This document shows positions 1 to 7,375 of a DNA stretch of 12,582 nucleotides, piece by piece. The notes beneath the pieces were generated by a model. The model was given only the letters and a program-made list of their open reading frames with translations, was not told the DNA's origin and searched no databases. Source of the DNA: an uncultured Collinsella sp. (GTDB taxonomy: Bacteria > Actinomycetota > Coriobacteriia > Coriobacteriales > Coriobacteriaceae); NCBI GenBank assembly GCA_900549535.1, contig UROR01000054.1:1-12582 (forward strand), read 5' to 3'. The first letter of the stretch is position 1, and the number at the start of each line of letters is the position of its first letter. Both the position numbers and the translations under genes were made by a program.

Positions 1-815
1 GTGTCGATGATGAACACGAGGGTGTTGTCCTTTTCCGACAGCTCGAACTGTTTCTCGTTCGATAGATAGCGCTCGCGGATCACGGTCGGAAAGGAGAAGA
101 AATTGGTCAAAAACCCGGTCAGCTGCATCACGATCAGCGTCAGCGAGGCAAAGATCAGTGCATTGCGCATGGTGCGCGTTCCTTTTTCGCCGCGGCGCAT
201 AAGCAGGGCGCATGCCGTCACTACGGCCGCCAGAAGCAGCACCCAGATCGCCAGATCGCCGATGATCGTTGTTGGGTCGTATTCGACCTCCTCGCCGGTG
301 AGCGAGCTCATCTTGCCGTTGAGCAGCATCGCCTGCACATAGGCGTCTTGCGTCAGGCCCAGATGGTTGGCCTCGTTGCTTGCCGGGATATCCTTCTCGT
401 GCTTACCACTCGTCTTGCACGGCGTCATAAACACGAGCTTTGCCTGAGGTGAGCGCGCCGTGATGGTTCGGATCAGATAGTCGACCGCACCATAGAACTC
501 ATGCGCATCGGTGCTGCCCAACTCGCCAAGCGGCACGTTGCGGCTAAAGTCGTTAACGCCGCCAAAGACAACATAGACATCGGCCGCATCGTCGATGCCG
601 TCCAAGCGCTCGACAAATGAATCGGTACGGTCGGCCTTGATGGCGATACGCGAACCCTTGATGCCAAAGTTCTCGACGACTGCACCTCCCAGCAACGCGC
701 CCAGATGCGAAGTCCAAGAGATGTCGTTGCCGCCTGCGCCGCATCCGTTATCCCCCCATGTGGTCGAATCGCCAAAGCAGCAAATGGTCGATTCACTCAA
801 ACTCTTCGTTTCCAT
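1..815 (-). CDS. SGNH/GDSL hydrolase N-terminus joined in frame to a two-helix membrane segment and sulfatase-like start; partial, probably chimeric
   Basis: The frame is open from the ATG at 815-813 to the window edge (271 codons, no stop). A good ribosome binding site (GAGGAG) lies 6 bases upstream. Residues 1-160 look like a small cytoplasmic SGNH esterase: block I FGDST with nucleophile Ser17, and block III GGVND with Asn88. SGNH esterases normally carry a C-terminal DxxH pair supplying the catalytic Asp and His, and it is missing here. Near Met163 the character changes. Two hydrophobic helices follow (about 186-205 and 217-238), then a charged stretch and NTLVFIID, which resembles the first strand of a membrane-anchored sulfatase or LTA-synthase-type domain. 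The SGNH part fits the esterase operon: it starts 69 bases after the pectinesterase stop, with no terminator between. The second part does not fit. I read this as an SGNH gene truncated at about 163 codons and fused, by recombination or misassembly, to the middle of another gene. The SGNH identity is fairly sure; the fusion being biological is not. Confidence 0.6.
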   Translation of the reverse strand, partial: METKSLSESTICCFGDSTTWGDNGCGAGGNDISWTSHLGALLGGAVVENFGIKGSRIAIKADRTDSFVERLDGIDDAADVYVVFGGVNDFSRNVPLGELGSTDAHEFYGAVDYLIRTITARSPQAKLVFMTPCKTSGKHEKDIPASNEANHLGLTQDAYVQAMLLNGKMSSLTGEEVEYDPTTIIGDLAIWVLLLAAVVTACALLMRRGEKGTRTMRNALIFASLTLIVMQLTGFLTNFFSFPTVIRERYLSNEKQFELSEKDNTLVFIID

Positions 816-884
816 AATCTTCTCCTCATCCGCCCATCGGCGGTCATACAGGAACGTACCGTTTATTCGCAGCATGCCGAGGGG

Positions 885-3050
885 CTATGCACGGGCGCAT
901 TCCGCAACGTGCGAATCGAGCCATTCGATATCCTCGGCAAGATGTGTCACGCCCAGATGGTGTTCACCCGGACATACCTCGTGCCGCAGGCCATCTCTGC
1001 GACCCAGCAACTTGTAGGCATCGCGCACGATCTCGAGCTGCTCGTCAACATTTTTCAGCCCGCGCGAACCGTTCAGATGATCCTCTTCGCAGCTTTGCAC
1101 CAGCAGCGGATGCGGCGCGATGAGCGAGGCAATATCGCCCATGTCGAGTAAGCGCCAAAGTCCGGGTGTGTAGTTGCAGCTGCAATTGCCATTGAGATGC
1201 AGCAGCGAATCGTCGACACCGTACAGATAGCCCGAGACAAACGCCTTGCGCACACGCGGGTCGAGTGCGGCCAGGTACAACGTCATGTAGCCGCCACCCG
1301 AAAAACCAAAGCAACCCAGGTCATCCATGGCAATGTCGCCGCGCGCCTCCAAGTAATCGATCAAGCGCATGTTGTCCCAGACGTTGAGGCCCGCGACCGT
1401 AAGACCCAGTGGCTCGGCCATACGTGCTTGATTCAGACACGTACCGCGCAGGTAGCTGTTCTCGTCATCGCCCTGACCCTTCCAGTCACGACGGTATCCC
1501 CAACCGCGCGCATCAGGGCAGACGGTCACGTAACCCATGCGTGCCAAACGCAGACCGTAGTCGTAATTGAACTTACGCACGGCATCATCGACAGCCGGCA
1601 CGCCCGCAACACCGGCTACGCTTGCAGCACCCGCTCCCTGATGGCCATGCGGGCAGATATAGCAGCGTTTGAGTCCCCGCTCATCAAGCTTAGGACGAGA
1701 CGGTTCCAACAGGTAGAACGGCATCCAAACATCGCGCTCGACCTGCAACATCGCATGGGTGCGCACGATGCCGCCGGCAACCCGCACGCGGCTGAGCTCA
1801 CGAATCTCAATCGGGACGCGGTCCATAAGCGAAAGGCCCAAAACATCGTACAGACGAGTCCTGGTCGCAATCTTCCATGCCTCAAAATCCGCAGGAGTCT
1901 TGCCCGTAAAAGCAGCCGAACGCCCCTCGCGCTTCAGCCGGGCACGCAGCGCAGGTTCGTCTTCGCAGTACGTCTCGATGTGCACGGTGCGGCCGTTGGC
2001 AGACAGTTCAGCCGTCTCAACCGCATCACCGTCGCCGCCCTCGGGATCCCAGCCATCCCCACCGGCAAGCACCTGCTCGCGAGCGTACCCGGCGGCAGCC
2101 ATCACATCGAGTTCATTCGCCCACGGCACCCAGCCGGTAGTATCACCCGCCGGCCCATGCAGAATCGCGCCAGCATACTGCACGCAGTTGTGTGCCGCCG
2201 GCTTATTCCAATCCCACCAGCCTTCGCGCTTGATATGTCGCCCCAGCCAGCAATCGATCAGCACAGTTTGCGCCCATTCGCGCCAAGGACGACCCAGGTA
2301 GACCGAATCCGGCGCCACGCCATCCGGAGCTGTAAACGAACAGCCGTGGAACACAAAGCCGTGCGGCTCGCCTTCGGGCGTCGACGCCGCCGTCACGTAG
2401 CCGTTCACGTCCATATCGCGGTTGAGCGAGCGAATCTCGCACCCCTCAAAGTAGGCACGCGCGCCGCCAAAGATAAAGTCGACATCGCCCTCGATCCGGC
2501 AACGTCGAAAATACTGGCGCCCCACCCGGCGCGGCGCATACTGTTTGGGTCCTATAAACCCGCCCGGTTTGGCCTCATGCGGCGGCAGCGGACCCAAAAA
2601 CAGCGTGTCTTGGTGTCCCTTAATGCAGCAGGCATCGACAACCAGACGGTCGCCATCAGCATACAGGGCAATCGCTTGACCGACCTCGCGCCCATCGCCC
2701 GCATCGTTGACGATCGTAAGGTTCTCGAGCCGCACGTCATCGGCATCGACCAAAACGGTATAGGTCCTAAAGGTGCCGAGCGTGCCGTCGACGCCCGAGC
2801 CGTCCCCCGAGGGCATCTTGGCACCCAGGCTGCCCACGATACGCACGCTGTCAGCCGTCTCGCCCACCAGCGTCACATACGGTCGATGAATCTCGACCCG
2901 CTCGCGATACTCGCCCGGATCGACGCGAATCATCACCGGTTGCTCGGCATCCGGATAGAGCTGATCGGCTGCCGCCAAGGCATCGGAAATCGTTGAATAC
3001 GCTCCTGCCGCAGCCCTCGAAACGCGCAGCTTATAGATACTTTCGCTCAT
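885..3050 (-). CDS. Bifunctional pectin esterase: CE8 pectin methylesterase fused to an alpha/beta-hydrolase esterase
   Basis: This 721-residue protein has two catalytic modules and no signal peptide. Residues about 5-320 are a CE8 pectinesterase beta-helix with all the usual motifs: GQAIALY (Gln125), GHQDTLF (Gln147, acid/base Asp148), VDFIFGG (nucleophile Asp191) and YLGRPW (Arg254). CE8 enzymes remove methyl esters from homogalacturonan. Residues about 350-721 are an alpha/beta-hydrolase of the dienelactone-hydrolase or acetyl-xylan-esterase type. It has GFSGGG (nucleophile Ser584), a likely acid in the CEED stretch (Asp657 or a neighbouring Glu) and GEHHLG (His697 or His698). Its substrate is not shown by sequence; deacetylation of pectin fragments is inferred from context. 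The start codon overlaps the stop of the preceding esterase gene by four bases (ATGA at 3047-3050), which implies translational coupling. The lack of an export signal suggests it acts on imported oligosaccharides. Module calls are confident; second-domain specificity is a guess. Confidence 0.87.
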   Translation of the reverse strand: MSESIYKLRVSRAAAGAYSTISDALAAADQLYPDAEQPVMIRVDPGEYRERVEIHRPYVTLVGETADSVRIVGSLGAKMPSGDGSGVDGTLGTFRTYTVLVDADDVRLENLTIVNDAGDGREVGQAIALYADGDRLVVDACCIKGHQDTLFLGPLPPHEAKPGGFIGPKQYAPRRVGRQYFRRCRIEGDVDFIFGGARAYFEGCEIRSLNRDMDVNGYVTAASTPEGEPHGFVFHGCSFTAPDGVAPDSVYLGRPWREWAQTVLIDCWLGRHIKREGWWDWNKPAAHNCVQYAGAILHGPAGDTTGWVPWANELDVMAAAGYAREQVLAGGDGWDPEGGDGDAVETAELSANGRTVHIETYCEDEPALRARLKREGRSAAFTGKTPADFEAWKIATRTRLYDVLGLSLMDRVPIEIRELSRVRVAGGIVRTHAMLQVERDVWMPFYLLEPSRPKLDERGLKRCYICPHGHQGAGAASVAGVAGVPAVDDAVRKFNYDYGLRLARMGYVTVCPDARGWGYRRDWKGQGDDENSYLRGTCLNQARMAEPLGLTVAGLNVWDNMRLIDYLEARGDIAMDDLGCFGFSGGGYMTLYLAALDPRVRKAFVSGYLYGVDDSLLHLNGNCSCNYTPGLWRLLDMGDIASLIAPHPLLVQSCEEDHLNGSRGLKNVDEQLEIVRDAYKLLGRRDGLRHEVCPGEHHLGVTHLAEDIEWLDSHVAECARA

Positions 3051-3856
3051 CGTCCATCACGCTCCCAGGCAGCGAACTGCTCGGGCCAGCCCTGAACCTG
3101 TGGCTGAATATGCTCGGCGCAGCCCTTAAATGCCGTTTGGGCCGTGGCGAGCGATGCCCCATGCTTTCCATGCGGAAAGACATGTAGGCTAAAGCCAATC
3201 CCGTGGTCGGCAAGAGCCTGCGCAAGAAGGAGGCTATTTTGAACTGGTACCGATGCATCCTCGGCGGTATGCCACAAGAACGTACGGGGGAAGCCCTCGC
3301 CCACCATATTCTCGATCGACAACTTTTGAGCCAAAGCGCCATCGGCACCCGTTAGGTGTTCAAACGAACCACGATGAGCATAGGCCCCCGAGCTTACGAC
3401 CGGATAGCCCAAGCAAAGTGTGTCAGGCCGAATCGACTCAGGCGATGCCGCAATCGACTCTGCAAGCCAGGGTTGGTCCCAAAGCGCCCCGAGCAAGCCA
3501 ACCAGATGCCCACCGGCCGAAAAACCCATGACCGTAATCCGATCAGGATCGACACAGTACTCTGCCGCATGGCCTCGGACGGTATCGACCGCCCGCGCGA
3601 GTTCTTGCAATGCCAGCGGATAGACAGCCGGAGCAACCGAGTAGTTCAGCACAAACGCTTGGTAGCCCATCGCCAACAAACGGAGCGCTACCGGCTCGCC
3701 TTCGCGCGGCGAAACGTGATCGTAGCCGCCTCCTGGCACGACCACAACTGCAGGCAGCGGTTTTAAAGCATAAGCATCTTCGGTCGGGGCAAAAACATAA
3801 GACGCAATCGTGGCAGACGAGCCATCGACCCCGACAGGAATCGTTTTATTGAGCAT
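3047..3856 (-). CDS. Alpha/beta-hydrolase carbohydrate esterase (BD-FAE / acetylesterase-like)
   Basis: This is a 269-residue cytoplasmic alpha/beta-hydrolase of about the usual length for small carbohydrate esterases often labelled BD-FAE, acetylesterase or 'lipase'. The oxyanion-hole motif is PGGGYDHVS (residues 41-49), the nucleophile elbow is GFSAGG (Ser113), the acid is probably Asp200 in WHTAEDASVP, and the base is His232 in FPHGKHG. I chose the ATG at 3856-3854 because AAAGGGAA lies just upstream; an in-frame ATG at 3907 has no ribosome binding site. It sits between the polygalacturonase and the pectinesterase fusion and overlaps the latter by four bases. A role in removing acetyl (or feruloyl) groups from imported pectin oligomers is inferred from this position. 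No signal peptide is visible. The fold is confident, the substrate is not. Confidence 0.82.
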   Translation of the reverse strand: MLNKTIPVGVDGSSATIASYVFAPTEDAYALKPLPAVVVVPGGGYDHVSPREGEPVALRLLAMGYQAFVLNYSVAPAVYPLALQELARAVDTVRGHAAEYCVDPDRITVMGFSAGGHLVGLLGALWDQPWLAESIAASPESIRPDTLCLGYPVVSSGAYAHRGSFEHLTGADGALAQKLSIENMVGEGFPRTFLWHTAEDASVPVQNSLLLAQALADHGIGFSLHVFPHGKHGASLATAQTAFKGCAEHIQPQVQGWPEQFAAWERDGR

Positions 3857-3908
3857 GTATTCCCTTTCACCATGATGCGTAGCGCAGCGCACACGGCCGT
3901 ATCGCATA

Positions 3909-3945
3909 AGGGCTGCATTGCCGATCTATCCGACAATGCAGCCCT
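3909..3945 (-). other. Long perfect hairpin between the GH28 and esterase genes, without a T-tract
   Basis: AGGGCTGCATTG (3909-3920) pairs perfectly with CAATGCAGCCCT (3934-3945) around a 13-base loop, 15 bases after the GH28 stop. No T-run follows on either strand, so it is a poor intrinsic terminator. It fits better as an intercistronic mRNA-stability or processing hairpin, or as a weak or factor-dependent terminator. It sets different levels of the hydrolase and the esterases as one possibility, which is inference. Confidence 0.6.
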
Positions 3946-3960
3946 GGTCATCAACCCGGG

Positions 3961-5556
3961 TTAGGAACGGACGGCTTTGTCGACGTTCTGGAGCTGCAGT
4001 TCCTCGCCGTCCTGGCCCTCGATCACCACATTTTGCAGGTCGAGTACCTTGACGTTTTGCGCGATGATGCCCTGGCGCACCATGGGCTCAACGCCGCAGG
4101 CCATGGCCGGGACAAAGGGCTCGGCATCCGGCGCGAAGGTCACGTGGACATCCTGGAACGTCAGGCGCGTCACTTTGCTCTCGGGCAGGCCCGTGATGTA
4201 AGCAGCGGCCGCGTGGCAGTTAGTAGCCTCGATATCACAAAACGTCGTGGCACCAAAGCCGGGTGTGCGGTCGTCGACGGGCAGCGCCTCGCGAGACTGC
4301 ACGTAATCGGTCTTGCCGTCCTTGTCGCAGAAGTAGAACGAGTTGACCACGAAGGGCGTGAGCACCTCGTCCATGCGAATGTGCTCAAAGGTAATGCCCT
4401 CGTTGACGGCGTCCTTGCCGCGCCCGCGGCGGGTCTTGACGCGCAGGCCGCGGTCGGTGCTTTCAAAGAGGCACTTGCTCACGGTAAGGTCCTTGATGCC
4501 GCCGGCAGCCTCGGATCCCAGCACCACGGCACCATGGCCGTCGTGCATGTAGCAGTGAGAAATCAGCACGTCGTGCGTGGCGGGACGAAGCTCGGGCTCA
4601 ATGCCCAGCTTGCCGCTCTTGATGGCGATGCAGTCGTCGCCCACCGAGAACTGACAACCAAGGATGCGAACAAAACCGCAGCTCTCGGGATCGAAGCCAT
4701 CGGTGTTGTGGGAGTTCTTGGGGCCCTCGATGGACAGGCAGAGCGCATCGATGTGCTCGCACAGGATGGGGTGGATGTTCCACGCCGGGCTGTTGCGGAC
4801 GGTGAAGCCGGCCAAGCTCACGTTCTCACACTCGGATAGGAAGATCATGCGCGGGCGGGCGACCTCGCGGCCCTCCTCAGGACGGAAGATGTTCTTAAAG
4901 TCCTTGTTCCACCAGTTGTCCTCGGCAAAATCAGTCTGACCGTCGATCGCGCCGCGACCATAGATGCACACGTCGTGCACGCTCAGACCCGTAAAGGTAG
5001 AGCAGTAGGTCGAGAAGCTCTCGCCCTCCCAGCGGCCCAGGGGCAGCATATCGGTGCCAGCATACCCAGCACCCTCGTCGCCCGTGACCGTACCGGGGAT
5101 GTAGGCAAGCGCCGCACGATCGTGGCGAGCCAGCAGCACCGCTCCCTCGGCGAGCTCGATGTTGATATTGCTCTTAAGGAAGAGGGACTTGATACGATAG
5201 CTGCCGGCGGGAATCAGCACGCGCCCGTCCTTGGGACAGGCCATGATGGCAGCCTGGATGTTGGTGGTGTCATCATGCTCGGCATCGCCCTTGGCGCCAC
5301 AGTCGCGAACGTTGATGGTAAAAGGCTCAGCCGGCGTGGTGACACCTACGCTCAGCTCACGCTCGCCACAAACAAAACGAACCAGGTTGCGCTTGCCGGG
5401 GGTCAGGCCGTCGACATAGGTCTCGACCGTATTCGTGGTACCGGCGGGCTCGTCGTTGACAAAGATCTCCCACGTATCGGCACAGGTAAAGTAGCCGCCG
5501 TCGTCAAGCTCGATCACGGCCGCGCGGGCGTTGCGCCAGATAACGTTCGTCTCCAT
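3961..5556 (-). CDS. Glycoside hydrolase family 28 polygalacturonase (probably exo-acting, cytoplasmic)
   Basis: The protein has 531 residues. All GH28 signature blocks are present: NTD (residues 284-286), GDDCIAIKSG with catalytic Asp307 and Asp308, GHG (340-342) and R-V-K (372-374). GH28 enzymes hydrolyse alpha-1,4 bonds of polygalacturonate by inversion. Residues about 10-80 form a beta-rich N-terminal region like the fibronectin-III-type domain of exo-polygalacturonases such as PehX, and the GH28 helix begins near INVRDCGAKGD (81-91). With the missing signal peptide this favours an intracellular exo-enzyme that trims imported oligogalacturonides. The chosen ATG (5556-5554) follows GAGGGAG. 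An in-frame TTG at 5571 lies beside that binding site and is unlikely to be the start. It is the first gene of the esterase/hydrolase unit. Exo versus endo action and rhamnogalacturonan activity cannot be settled from sequence. Confidence 0.9.
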   Translation of the reverse strand: METNVIWRNARAAVIELDDGGYFTCADTWEIFVNDEPAGTTNTVETYVDGLTPGKRNLVRFVCGERELSVGVTTPAEPFTINVRDCGAKGDAEHDDTTNIQAAIMACPKDGRVLIPAGSYRIKSLFLKSNINIELAEGAVLLARHDRAALAYIPGTVTGDEGAGYAGTDMLPLGRWEGESFSTYCSTFTGLSVHDVCIYGRGAIDGQTDFAEDNWWNKDFKNIFRPEEGREVARPRMIFLSECENVSLAGFTVRNSPAWNIHPILCEHIDALCLSIEGPKNSHNTDGFDPESCGFVRILGCQFSVGDDCIAIKSGKLGIEPELRPATHDVLISHCYMHDGHGAVVLGSEAAGGIKDLTVSKCLFESTDRGLRVKTRRGRGKDAVNEGITFEHIRMDEVLTPFVVNSFYFCDKDGKTDYVQSREALPVDDRTPGFGATTFCDIEATNCHAAAAYITGLPESKVTRLTFQDVHVTFAPDAEPFVPAMACGVEPMVRQGIIAQNVKVLDLQNVVIEGQDGEELQLQNVDKAVRS

Positions 5557-5603
5557 GGATTTCTCCCTCAAAAAGATGCTCTAAAGGCAAATTGTACGCT
5601 GTT

Positions 5604-5648
5604 GAAAAAGGGCCGCACCCGCCGGTGGATCTCCGGTGGCACGGCCCT
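5604..5648 (-). terminator. Intrinsic terminator between the transporter and GH28 genes
   Basis: An outer GGGCCG/CGGCCC stem (5610-5615 with 5642-5647) surrounds a GC-rich interior with further self-complementary CCGG blocks. On the minus strand it is followed by TTTTT (5605-5609). It starts about 24 bases after the transporter stop. It should separate the transporter transcript from the polygalacturonase/esterase genes, although partial read-through would be a natural way to express them. Confidence 0.78.
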
Positions 5649-5671
5649 GTGGTTTGGACGATGCGCCTGCC

Positions 5672-7231
5672 CTACTCGGCGGGAATTACGCTACCGTCCT
5701 GGAAGCCAACGTTGTTGTGAGCGAAGCAGTCCTCGTACTTGAAGCCGGAGAGCTCCTCGCAAAGAGCCTTGACCTCGGGCTGGACGTCGGCCATCTTGCC
5801 GCCCTCCTTGACGCGCTTGATCTCGTCGCAGAGGATGTCGCACTGCTCCTTGTCGATCTTGATGCCGCGGGCAAGGACAGCCGCGAGTAGGAAGAAGCCG
5901 GCGCAGCCGATGAGCATGTAGCCGCAGATGTACAGAGGCACGGTGGCGGGCTGGGTTACGGCGTCGCTGTTGCCGGCGGTCTGAATGAAGCCGGAGGCAG
6001 CAAGGACAATAGCCCATGCGTTGACGGCGATAGCCTGGGCGATCTGCTGGCAGAGCTGCTGAGCGGAGCTGTAGATGCCCTCGCGACGACGCAGGGTGAT
6101 GAGTTCATCGACATCGGGGATGTAGTTGAGCAGAACATCGGGCAGGTACTGGAAACCAACGTAGAAGAACTTCCAGATGGCGAAGATGATGGGGTAGGCA
6201 ATCATGGCGATGGCGACCGTGGAGGTGCCGTTAATCTGACCAAAGGCGAAGTAGTTGTAGGCGATGATGCACGCAGCGCAACCGACGTTGGCCAGGTACC
6301 AAGACTTGTGGAAGCCCTTCTTGGCCATGAGGGCAACCCAGATGGCGGTGCAGACGATAGCGACGACCTTGCCGGGCATCTCCATCACGGACTCATAGGA
6401 CTTAGGAATCTGCAGGCAGTAGACGATGAAGAAGGACAGGCAGGCAGACCAGCAGGCAGCAGCGAGCTTCGTGGAGACCTGTGCATACAGGACCTTGCGG
6501 AAGGACTTGTTGCGGAAGGTGGAGACAACGTCGATGAAGAACTTCTTGATACCCTCGCCGACGCTCTCGATCTTCTCCTGAGCCACCTCCTCGGGGGTGT
6601 GCTCCCACGTGGACAGGTACACGCACAGCAGCGAGATTGCCATGACCGAAGCGTTGACTGTAGCGATGATGAAGTAGCTGAACGGGTTGGTCTCGCCGAA
6701 GGTGCCAAAGCCAAAGCCGACGAGTGCTGCCATCAGGAAGCCGGCGGCGTTACCAAAGAGGTGCTTGTAGCCGGTGAGGTACGTACGCTCCTTGAAGTCG
6801 TCGGTCATCTCGATGGTAAGCGGCGACAGGTTGGCGGTGCAGAACGTATACGCGACGTTGTAGATCAGGTACAGCACAAAGTAGTACGGGAAACCAAACG
6901 GCGTAGCCACAAAGATGAGCGGCTCGGCAACCATCATCGGGATTGCCAGCAAGATCCAGAAACGGCGGCGGCCAAAGATACGGCCGATCTTGGTAGCGTA
7001 GAAGTTATCGGCCACAAAGCCCATGAGCGGGCACAGAATGGCGTTGAGATAGATGGCGAACGAGCTGATCAGCGCAGCCTCGCCTGCGGACAGACCGCAC
7101 TCCGTGGACAGGAACAGCACCATGTAGCTGTGCGTAAAGGTCAGGGCACCAGAGTTGAGCATGCCGCCCATACCAAAGCCCAAGCGCGTCCAGAATGTGA
7201 TCTTGCGCTTTTTACCGATCTTGTTAGTCAT
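5672..7231 (-). CDS. GPH-family (MFS_2) sugar:cation symporter, probable galacturonate / oligogalacturonide importer
   Basis: This 519-residue polytopic membrane protein has roughly twelve hydrophobic segments between residues 13 and 455. Family marks include an Asp/Lys/Arg-rich cytoplasmic loop after the second segment (GFVADNFYAT then KIGRIFGRRR, residues 71-90) and the late-loop motif DELITLRRREGIYSSA (375-390). Both are typical of glycoside-pentoside-hexuronide symporters, which couple uptake to H+ or Na+. Oligogalacturonide transport by a GPH member is known (TogT of Dickeya/Erwinia), and the genes on both sides support that substrate. The ATG at 7231 follows GAGGGAGC at good spacing. 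In-frame ATGs at 7300 and 7282 lack binding sites. The gene appears to be a single-gene unit, with its own operator-rich promoter region and a terminator just after its stop. A charged C-terminal tail of about 60 residues (457-519) extends into the cytoplasm. Family is confident; substrate is inferred. Confidence 0.85.
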   Translation of the reverse strand: MTNKIGKKRKITFWTRLGFGMGGMLNSGALTFTHSYMVLFLSTECGLSAGEAALISSFAIYLNAILCPLMGFVADNFYATKIGRIFGRRRFWILLAIPMMVAEPLIFVATPFGFPYYFVLYLIYNVAYTFCTANLSPLTIEMTDDFKERTYLTGYKHLFGNAAGFLMAALVGFGFGTFGETNPFSYFIIATVNASVMAISLLCVYLSTWEHTPEEVAQEKIESVGEGIKKFFIDVVSTFRNKSFRKVLYAQVSTKLAAACWSACLSFFIVYCLQIPKSYESVMEMPGKVVAIVCTAIWVALMAKKGFHKSWYLANVGCAACIIAYNYFAFGQINGTSTVAIAMIAYPIIFAIWKFFYVGFQYLPDVLLNYIPDVDELITLRRREGIYSSAQQLCQQIAQAIAVNAWAIVLAASGFIQTAGNSDAVTQPATVPLYICGYMLIGCAGFFLLAAVLARGIKIDKEQCDILCDEIKRVKEGGKMADVQPEVKALCEELSGFKYEDCFAHNNVGFQDGSVIPAE

Positions 7232-7310
7232 CGAGCTCCCTCTCTTTTCTCGATTGTCTTGGAACAAGACATTGGAGTCCATACCGACGTCTGTCTGCAT
7301 GCCGTTCAGG

Positions 7311-7322
7311 GTGAACGTTTAG
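7311..7322. promoter_or_regulatory. Operator O1 of the transporter, degenerate palindrome
   Basis: GTGAACGTTTAG matches the operator core imperfectly in its right half. It is centred 40 bp from the perfect site at 7351-7362, which mirrors the O1/O2 pair before uxaC. CCGTTCA lies just 2 bp further on (7302-7308), giving CGTTCA-GGG-TGAACG, so an extra half-site may compensate for the decay. Confidence 0.5.
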
Positions 7323-7326
7323 CTAG

Positions 7327-7355
7327 ATTATGCGCGATTGCTTATAATAGGTGAA
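7327..7355 (-). promoter_or_regulatory. Candidate transporter promoter
   Basis: On the minus strand, TTCACC (-35, 7350-7355, inside O2) is followed after 17 bp by CATAAT (-10, 7327-7332, five of six consensus bases). Transcription would start near 7320, inside O1. An alternative -10, GATAAT (7369-7374), lies further upstream but has no good -35. Confidence 0.45.
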
Positions 7356-7362
7356 CGTTCAC
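7351..7362. promoter_or_regulatory. Operator O2 of the transporter, perfect palindrome
   Basis: GTGAACGTTCAC is identical to the two uxaC operator cores. On the minus strand its TTCACC half is the best candidate -35 of the transporter promoter, as at uxaC. Confidence 0.8.
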
Positions 7363-7375
7363 TTGTATATTATCC

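Noticed and set aside
1197..2996. Long plus-strand open frame (599 codons) opposite the pectinesterase fusion
   Set aside because: It is a GC-rich antisense frame over a gene with intact catalytic motifs. Its translation has no recognisable domain and biased low-complexity composition.
7232..7300. N-terminally extended starts for the transporter (ATGs at 7300 and 7282)
   Set aside because: Neither has a ribosome binding site, whereas the ATG at 7231 has GAGGGAGC at ideal spacing and starts a normal GPH N-terminus.
7343..7348. Exact TATAAT on the plus strand
   Set aside because: No acceptable -35 lies 16-18 bp upstream and no plus-strand gene follows.
6308..7354. Plus-strand open frame (348 codons) opposite the transporter
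   Set aside because: Highly charged translation that mirrors the hydrophobic codons of the membrane protein on the other strand; not a gene.
7351..7362. CRP/FNR-type reading of the GTGA...TCAC palindromes
   Set aside because: CRP sites have TGTGA-N6-TCACA; here the spacer between GTGA and TCAC is only 4 bp and the central CpG is invariant, which suits a LacI-type operator better.
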